Origin: an uncultured Prevotella sp.
GTDB lineage: Bacteria; Bacteroidota; Bacteroidia; Bacteroidales; Bacteroidaceae
DNA length: 64,000 nucleotides
Reading direction: 5' to 3'
Assembly (NCBI GenBank): GCA_900540885.1
Contig: UQHJ01000002.1
Location: forward strand, 1-64,000
Shown here in pieces: positions 58,564 to 64,000 of this stretch. The stretch's first letter is position 1. Each line of letters starts with the position of its first letter. The notes beneath the pieces are model-generated. The model worked only from the letters and a program-made list of their open reading frames with translations. It was not told where the DNA came from and did not search any database. The translations under genes and the position numbers were made by a program.

Positions 58564-58712
58564 TAAACTGCAATTTATCTGCCTAATTGGGGGGCGGGTT
58601 TGTAACCCGCGGCAGCAGCAGGTTGTAGATATTCAAAGCATTCTGCTGCTGCCGCGGGTTAAAAACCCGCCCCCCAATTAGCCCCCCAATTAGGCAGACA
58701 AATTGCAGTTTA
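58564..58712. repeat. 149-bp REP-like palindrome 2
   Basis: The outer arms TAAACTGCAATTTATC..CTAATTGGGG (58564 on) and their complement ending at 58712 match at about 28 of 29 positions. Inside is a GC-rich stem: GGGGGGCGGGTTTGTAACCC and CGCGGCAGCAGCAG pair with the CTGCTGCTGCCGCG and GGGTTAAAAACCCGCCCCCC arm. On the right side CCCCCCAATTAG is tandemly duplicated. It is directly followed by element copy 2, two bases away. Confidence 0.88.
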
Positions 58713-58714
58713 CC

Positions 58715-59112
58715 GTACAAAATTTCAATACGTTTTCAGAACCTTTGATTTATCTTTCATGTTTCATTTTTTTGTTATAAAGTAATTGAATATCAGTCAT
58801 TTCGAAAAATGAAACATCCGACTTTAATGCTTCATTTTTAGTTTCATGTTTCATTTTTCAAAACACTGAGGGAGCGCTTTCACGCTCCCTCAGTGTTTTT
58901 GAACCGCTCCCACAGGGGTTTTGAATCGCTCCCACAGTGTTTTTGTTTTTCTCCCTCAGTGTTTTTAGAATGAAACAATGAAACTAAAAGTGAAGCATAA
59001 AAGTCGTATGTTTCAGGCTTCGAAAGCGTTGATAATCAACAAGTTGAAACATAGAAATGAAACATGAAACATAAAATATGCAAAGGTAAAATATACGTAA
59101 CCCCATGCCTAT
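58715..59112 (-). repeat. Dispersed structured element, copy 2
   Basis: Reverse-complement copy of the 31813-32213 element with the same four 22-bp units, the same 17-bp hairpin (about 58857-58900 on the plus strand) and the same TGAAAC-rich arms. Identity is highest in the centre and drops to many substitutions at the ends (for example beyond AAATAGGCAT at 59112). No reading frame. It fills the gap between the convergent nucleoside symporter and B3/4 genes. The rest of that gap (59113-59196) has nothing recognisable. Confidence 0.9.
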
Positions 59113-59196
59113 TTCAGCCCGCTCTTGTTAAATCCGAAACTTAAATTTTTACTTTGGAGGTATTTCTTTAAACTGCAGTTCTTTACAGAGTCATAA

Positions 59197-59862
59197 TTAG
59201 TAATACGCCACTTCAAAGTCACACCCTTCAGCATAATCCTTTAGCAATCGTTGCGTATAGTCAGCAGCTTGCTTTAGAGACATTTCATCGCCGTCATAGC
59301 CATTAATGATAACAAGCAGTAGGGTAGAGTCAAGCGCAAGCATCGTACGCGTAGAATCACTTGTAGGTGTAGCAAAAGCCCCCATTTCATCGCGATAAGC
59401 GGGCAAATGTTCAATATTCAGTACCCCACGGCCAATGCCCTCATACGGCTCGCCAGCACGTCCTATGCCCAATGTAATGTTGTTGCCCACAATGTGGGCT
59501 GCATCAAGCGCAGCCGTTGAATAGCCTGACGCGAGCGATACGAGATTGAGTATGTCCACCACCGTGTTGACATGATACAATCCTTTACCTTGTAACACTC
59601 GACGAGCCAATTGTTCGCAAGCAGGCCGGTAACGGCTTGGATCCTTGCCAAACTGCTTGTAAGCCTGCCGTGTAGCAGCAATGCCCGAACGCCCTTTTAT
59701 GCTTTCGATTGTATAGGAGGCCAAGAGTTTATTCTCTTCTTGCTTTATTTCTTCCCACAAAGCCTCTGACGACTCAGTGTTCTTTATCTTAGCTAAAATC
59801 ATTGCACCACGAAAGGTTATGCAAAGCTTTTTAAAGTTTTCGTCTATTTTAATGTTATACAT
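59197..59862 (-). CDS. B3/4 domain protein (PheT-like)
   Basis: This 221-residue cytoplasmic protein matches the B3_4 domain (PF03483) of the phenylalanyl-tRNA synthetase beta subunit as a stand-alone protein: SGIAATRQAYKQFGKDPSRY, RPACEQLARRVLQGKGLYHV, NTVVDILNLVSLASGYSTAA. In PheRS this region edits misacylated tRNA(Phe); stand-alone homologues have unknown roles and may also edit or bind tRNA. It follows the AddB-like gene with a 30-base gap. Confidence 0.88.
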   Translation of the reverse strand: MYNIKIDENFKKLCITFRGAMILAKIKNTESSEALWEEIKQEENKLLASYTIESIKGRSGIAATRQAYKQFGKDPSRYRPACEQLARRVLQGKGLYHVNTVVDILNLVSLASGYSTAALDAAHIVGNNITLGIGRAGEPYEGIGRGVLNIEHLPAYRDEMGAFATPTSDSTRTMLALDSTLLLVIINGYDGDEMSLKQAADYTQRLLKDYAEGCDFEVAYY

Positions 59863-59892
59863 CTTTTATGTTTGTTTGCGTTGACTTGTCAA

Positions 59893-62800
59893 CTAAAACG
59901 TATTTCGTCCTTTAGCGCACAATTGCTTATAGTTGCAAAAACTGCAGGCTTTGTCACTTTCGGCGCAGGGGAAATCATTCTTAGGGTCAATAATCTTCTC
60001 TAATAACAACTTCAGCTTCTCTTCAAATTCATCGGCGAATTGGGCTTTAAAGTCAGTTACAAGCGTACCATTCACCGTTAAGTAGGGCACAAAATCGTCA
60101 TCGCCCATGTGTCCAATGTAATAGAGAGCTGGTACAATAGGTGCCCCCTTTATAACGTTCTCAACGTCTGGCTGGTCTTTTTCTGAGCCTGCCCCATGCG
60201 GATTTCTTAACATGAGCAAGCTGTATACAAAGGCTTGGAACAGATACTTAGGGCTTTTGTCGCCTTCAGTAATCTCTTTTCCGCCTTCAATTAAGCGATT
60301 GTTGAATAATTCGTTCATGTTCTTAGCCTCAAGCACGTGTCCTCCCGTCTTGTAGTCAATGATGCGCAGTGTTCGGGCTGAGTTAAAGCCACTATCGCCT
60401 TTAAAGTAGGCCATATCCATACGGTCAACTGAGCCATAAATCGTAACTTGTTCGAGTTCACCTGTTTCATGGTTCTTCACATCAAATGTAGCACTGGCAT
60501 CAAACTCGCCTCTTAAAAAGTCAAATTCGTCCAACAAGGGCTTTTCGCTCGCATCGTATTTAAGCAGGTCTATCACGTTTTTGCGCACCAACTCTTCGGT
60601 ATAGTCGAGCGATGTGACATGCCCCTCTTTAAAGGCTTCTTTTATAAAATGATTAATTCCATTCTCCGATGAGTCGTTAAGCAGTGCTTCTAGTTCCTCT
60701 GCGTTTACCCCATGAGGGTGATCTTTGTAGAAGTGTTCGGCCACACTATGCACCACGGTTCCAAAGTCGCGCGCATCGATAATGCCCTTGCGGTCGTCGG
60801 GAGTTTGAATGTTAGCTACGTAATGATAATAAAACTCGCGTGGGCAGTGTAAGTAAACGTTGAGTGCCGAAGGAGAGAAGCGACGGATTTGCAACTTCTT
60901 GTCTATTTCAATGTCGGCCACGGCTTCAGAGCATTTCGGCTCCGATATGAGATGAATGCGGTGAATGCAGCTGGCCATTTTGCCGTCGGCTAGCAAATGT
61001 CGCATAAATCGTGTCATTTCGCCACGATGCGTGCCTTGCGTAGAGCAGTTATACACCATGGTTGCCGTTTCGGCTCGTTGCAGCAAGCGGTAAAAGTAGT
61101 AAGCATATACCGCTGTCTTGCGCGTAAATGTGGTTAGTCCATAGTGCTTACGAATGATAAAGGGAATGAACGAAGCGTCGTTTGCCTTTTGTGGCAATAC
61201 GCCCTCGTTGGCTGAGAGTAAGAGCACATGTTTAAAATTCAAACAACGTGTTTCGAGCACACCCATCACCTGTAGCCCAATAGCTGGTTCACCATGGAAG
61301 GGAACCTGACTTTGCTGCATGCTCTGTCTCATCAAGTTAAACAACATCTTATAGCTCAGGCAAGCTACCCTGCTATTGCCCTCTTGTGCTAATAGGTGTT
61401 CGTCATTTTCAAGCAAACTAACAAACCTGTTAATCAACTTATCAAGGTGGCAAGTCGACTCTGTATGCAAAATGTTGAGCCACGTCTCGCCCTCCACCTT
61501 ATCTTCCTCGTACTCGGCATCATTTTCAGTGTGAGCCGCGGCTTCTGCTGTTTGTCGCAATTGGGCTTGAAATGCCTTTAACACCGCTATCATCTCGTCG
61601 ATTGTAGGCAACGAGTGCAGTGTAGGGGCATGCCCCTCCTCATCGTAGGGAACACCGCTCAACACCTGCTCCATAAGTCGCACCAAATCAGCATAGACCG
61701 AAGTATAGTTGACGGGGAAGCCCTTTGTTATGTTTACGTAATACGAAGGTGCTGTACCATTTACGCCCTCGCTTACCTTCCCATTAGCAGCAATAGGCAA
61801 CGCATGCAAGGTGGGTTGTAACATTGTTTCATCGCCCAACACCACGGCTGTTTGGTTCGCATGTGTAGGGTCGATGTGTGGCGTGTTCTTATCGTTCAGC
61901 CATGACGCAATATATTGTGCCTGAATAGCATTCGTGTCGGCTTGTACAAACGTGAGTTGATTCTTACCGTCATGAGCGGCAAAGCGGCTTATATTGTCAA
62001 AGCTGACGTCCTCTAGGTCGCCACGTTCAAGTTCATTACCAAAGTTGTTTAGGTTTTGTGCCATGAATATGCCCGCCTCGTTTTTAGCTACATACTTATC
62101 CCTTCTTTTTTCAACGTAATAGGTGTCGTAGTCCCAATAGAAGTGAGCAATGCCTTCGTCTTGAAGCAGACGGAATAGATGTTCCTCAACGCGGTCGAGC
62201 ACGTTAAAGCCTACAAACACAAAGGTACGACCTCTAAACTTTGATTTAAGACTGAGCGGTCGGCCCTCCTCGTGGTCTCGCTCCAACTCTTCTACCACCT
62301 CTCGGTATAGCATACCCTCGTAGGCCAAGTCCTTAGACCTTAGCTCCGTGCGCAAGTCGTTGTAGAGCGTATGATATTGCTTCCAAAGCCTTTTATAGCT
62401 CTCGCGTACCTCGCTTTGCCTTTCGTTTGAGAAACTGCCAAAGAAGGTTTCCATTTCTTCACGATCAGCCTCGCTGTCCAACCAATCATCTTGTGTGCTG
62501 AGCGTTTGATAGTCGTTAAGGTCGCAAAAGATGTTTTCGGCAGGGCCCATGTTCTTGTCGACGTCATCAAAATCGTTCAGTATGCGTTCGCCCCAACCAT
62601 AAAAGTTGTCAAGTGTGGCATTCGGGTTGACCAGCCTCTTGTAATGTCTAAACAAGCGTGCTATGGTGTTAATCTTGTCTTCTACTTTCACCACAGGAGC
62701 TTGCTCCTTAAAGAACTCACTGATTGACTTATACGTAGGCGCCCAGATAGGTCGTCCGTCGCACAGTTCCATTAAGTATTTGTTCAAAAACAAATAGGCA

Positions 62801-62904
62801 CGCTTGTTCGGAAATATGATAATTATCTTGCTCAAGTCAATCATCTGCTCCCCCTCAAAGGGGACCAACAGCGACTTTGCCACAAGTTTTAAGAATGTGT
62901 TCAT
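59893..62904 (-). CDS. addB: AddB-like PD-(D/E)XK nuclease with iron-sulfur motif
   Basis: This 1003-residue protein resembles AddB of the AddAB recombination complex. The N-terminal degenerate helicase opens KIIIIFPNKRAYLFLNKYLM. Residues about 550-600 include the conserved GLQVMGVLETRCLNFKHVLL then LLSANEGVLP, usual in AddB and RecC. The C-terminal nuclease has LRIIDYKTGGHVLEAKNM (catalytic Asp and Lys). The iron-sulfur cysteines are the upstream Cys in VYLHCPREFYYHYVANI plus CAESDKACSFCNYKQLC near the end. It is encoded next to the AddA-like protein and processes double-strand breaks for recombination. Confidence 0.9.
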   Translation of the reverse strand: MNTFLKLVAKSLLVPFEGEQMIDLSKIIIIFPNKRAYLFLNKYLMELCDGRPIWAPTYKSISEFFKEQAPVVKVEDKINTIARLFRHYKRLVNPNATLDNFYGWGERILNDFDDVDKNMGPAENIFCDLNDYQTLSTQDDWLDSEADREEMETFFGSFSNERQSEVRESYKRLWKQYHTLYNDLRTELRSKDLAYEGMLYREVVEELERDHEEGRPLSLKSKFRGRTFVFVGFNVLDRVEEHLFRLLQDEGIAHFYWDYDTYYVEKRRDKYVAKNEAGIFMAQNLNNFGNELERGDLEDVSFDNISRFAAHDGKNQLTFVQADTNAIQAQYIASWLNDKNTPHIDPTHANQTAVVLGDETMLQPTLHALPIAANGKVSEGVNGTAPSYYVNITKGFPVNYTSVYADLVRLMEQVLSGVPYDEEGHAPTLHSLPTIDEMIAVLKAFQAQLRQTAEAAAHTENDAEYEEDKVEGETWLNILHTESTCHLDKLINRFVSLLENDEHLLAQEGNSRVACLSYKMLFNLMRQSMQQSQVPFHGEPAIGLQVMGVLETRCLNFKHVLLLSANEGVLPQKANDASFIPFIIRKHYGLTTFTRKTAVYAYYFYRLLQRAETATMVYNCSTQGTHRGEMTRFMRHLLADGKMASCIHRIHLISEPKCSEAVADIEIDKKLQIRRFSPSALNVYLHCPREFYYHYVANIQTPDDRKGIIDARDFGTVVHSVAEHFYKDHPHGVNAEELEALLNDSSENGINHFIKEAFKEGHVTSLDYTEELVRKNVIDLLKYDASEKPLLDEFDFLRGEFDASATFDVKNHETGELEQVTIYGSVDRMDMAYFKGDSGFNSARTLRIIDYKTGGHVLEAKNMNELFNNRLIEGGKEITEGDKSPKYLFQAFVYSLLMLRNPHGAGSEKDQPDVENVIKGAPIVPALYYIGHMGDDDFVPYLTVNGTLVTDFKAQFADEFEEKLKLLLEKIIDPKNDFPCAESDKACSFCNYKQLCAKGRNTF

Positions 62905-63095
62905 TTTTTATTGCCTTTCTTTTGATGTGAATAAGGAATGTAAGTATTAATGATGTTGCGAAGTCATATTATGCAGAAGGTTACCAACTAAGGTGTCCTA
63001 TTTGCTGTTCTAGTTTTTGGTGTATATAGAATTGAACACTCTTACTAACTTTATAACCTCATAACCTCATAACCTCGTAACCTTAAAACTCCTAA
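62905..63095. other. Short gap with octamer tandem repeat between addA-like and addB-like genes
   Basis: ATAACCTC is repeated three times (63053-63060, 63061-63068, 63069-63076) followed by GTAACCTT. I see no promoter consensus on the minus strand. Otherwise there is no gene. The octamer array is a simple-sequence repeat that may vary in length. Confidence 0.7.
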
Positions 63096-64000
63096 CTATA
63101 CACTATGACATTTGCCTGTTTCTAAGTACCACAAGTAAGCCGTAGCGGGCAAACCTGTCATCTTATGCAGCAAGTCGCGATATTCGCTCACCTGGCTCTC
63201 ATAGCCCTCGTGATCCTTGGCCGTTTTGTAATCAACGATAATCACCTCGTGGTCATTAATCATTACGCGGTCGGGGCGACGTACCTTCATAGTGCCGTTA
63301 GAGGCTAATAAGAATATGTCGCATTCGTTATATAGCTGATACGAACCGTCAAACCACTTATTGTACATCGGATTGCTCGTAATGCATTTCCTAACATAAG
63401 TCTCGTGCTTAGCCTTTTCGCTTTCGGTAATTATACCTTCTGTCACCAAGTCGTTCAATGCGCGAGGCAAGTCGTCGAGTGTATCGATGCGCGACAATAG
63501 GTCGTGATAAAACTTACCACGTTGGCGCGCTACTTCTTTTTGGGCATCCTTTTCGGGCAGTAGCCCCATATACTCTTTAGCTTCTGCCGACTGCACAAAC
63601 TGCACGTTCTGCAAATGGCTTGGTTGCAGTGCTATCTCAACGTCTTCTGGTTTCACGTTGTCATCAAAAGGGTTGACGTTTGCCTTTAATTCTTGTTTCG
63701 CTTCATCAGTCTTAGGCGCTGCTTGAGTGAGAGGTTCAAGTTTGCCAAACTCGTAGTAAGGCTTTTGATCTTCTTCATCTATCTTTGCCTCCTCATTGCT
63801 AACAAAAGCTTTTAGTAAGGCTGAGGTAGTTTGCGTTTCCTTCTTCTTATCCTGACTCCAAACAAACAAGTTAGTGCCAGCGCGCGTAAAGGCCACGTAG
63901 AGCGTGTTAAGATTGTCCACGCGTTGTTGCAAGTGATCGTAGGCATAACAATCGTGATAGAACGAATTATCCATCTCCTTACCCATAGTAATAGGTATGA
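63096..64000 (-). CDS. addA: AddA-like helicase-nuclease, C-terminal part (gene continues past the window)
   Basis: The last 301 codons of a UvrD-family helicase-nuclease. The frame stays open to base 64000, so the true start lies outside; ATG 63986 is internal. Helicase motif VI is NLNTLYVAFTRAGTNLFVW, and the C-terminal PD-(D/E)XK nuclease has RVMINDHEVIIVDYKTAK then SQVSEYRDLL. Together with the AddB-like gene 191 bases downstream it forms an AddAB-type end-processing complex. The length beyond the window and the ATPase Walker motifs cannot be judged. Confidence 0.88.
   Translation of the reverse strand, partial: IPITMGKEMDNSFYHDCYAYDHLQQRVDNLNTLYVAFTRAGTNLFVWSQDKKKETQTTSALLKAFVSNEEAKIDEEDQKPYYEFGKLEPLTQAAPKTDEAKQELKANVNPFDDNVKPEDVEIALQPSHLQNVQFVQSAEAKEYMGLLPEKDAQKEVARQRGKFYHDLLSRIDTLDDLPRALNDLVTEGIITESEKAKHETYVRKCITSNPMYNKWFDGSYQLYNECDIFLLASNGTMKVRRPDRVMINDHEVIIVDYKTAKDHEGYESQVSEYRDLLHKMTGLPATAYLWYLETGKCHSV

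Overview
The window is a low-GC stretch of a Bacteroidota chromosome, most likely Bacteroidales and close to Prevotella. The support is: Bacteroidota-type -7 boxes (TAnnTTTG) and no consistent Shine-Dalgarno sequences; a 700-residue Rho with a long low-complexity insertion; a PCMD-domain protein; a Wzi-family outer membrane protein; a secreted nuclease with a type IX secretion sorting tail; and a MacA/MacB/TolC cluster next to a LytS/LytTR two-component pair. I saw no rRNA, tRNA or CRISPR array. The assignment is from family content only.

Layout. 1-690: the 5' end of an ISAs1-type transposase gene leaving the window, then a block of nested inverted repeats. 691-7341 (+): TolC, MacA, MacB ATPase and MacB permease, a terminator, then a LytS-type kinase and LytTR regulator. 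7474-17225 (-): rho with a long leader, lpxA, and an RND tripartite efflux operon. 17577-24524 (-): PCMD protein, BamA-like barrel, DUF1846 protein, alpha/beta hydrolase, secreted endonuclease I. 24769-31610 (+): TPM and LemA pair, purM, prfA, MltF-like lytic transglycosylase, UvrX/UmuC-like Y-family polymerase. 32391-40617 (-): lipocalin-like lipoprotein and Wzi, pgeF, obg, adk, hpt, ABC exporter, nadK. 40843-45473 (+): pdxJ, DJ-1 protein, recG, SBF-like transporter. 45523-49967 (-): acyltransferase, a small conserved protein, and a 2-oxoacid:ferredoxin oxidoreductase operon. 50071-56277 (-): bifunctional nuclease, rsmE, a DUF4836-like protein, an ABC ATPase/permease pair, and a sugar-kinase/RapZ-C fusion. 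56576-58436 (+): thioredoxin-like lipoprotein and nucleoside:H+ symporter. 59197-64000 (-): B3/4 protein, AddB-like nuclease, and the C-terminal part of an AddA-like helicase-nuclease running off the window.

Functionally the window is mostly housekeeping plus envelope traffic: two drug or lipid efflux systems, lipid A synthesis, outer membrane barrels, recombination and repair (RecG, AddAB, Y-family polymerase) and purine, vitamin B6 and NAD metabolism.

The most unusual content is non-coding. A roughly 400-bp structured element occurs twice in opposite orientation (31813-32213 and 58715-59112). It is built around four 22-bp direct repeats and a perfect 17-bp-stem hairpin, inside a larger imperfect palindrome of TGAAAC-rich arms. 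Both copies lie in about 770-bp gaps between convergent genes. The second gap also carries two large GC-rich REP-like palindromes. Further points are a perfect 37-bp palindrome inside the polymerase reading frame, a possible small RNA beside the first element copy, and a long structured rho leader.
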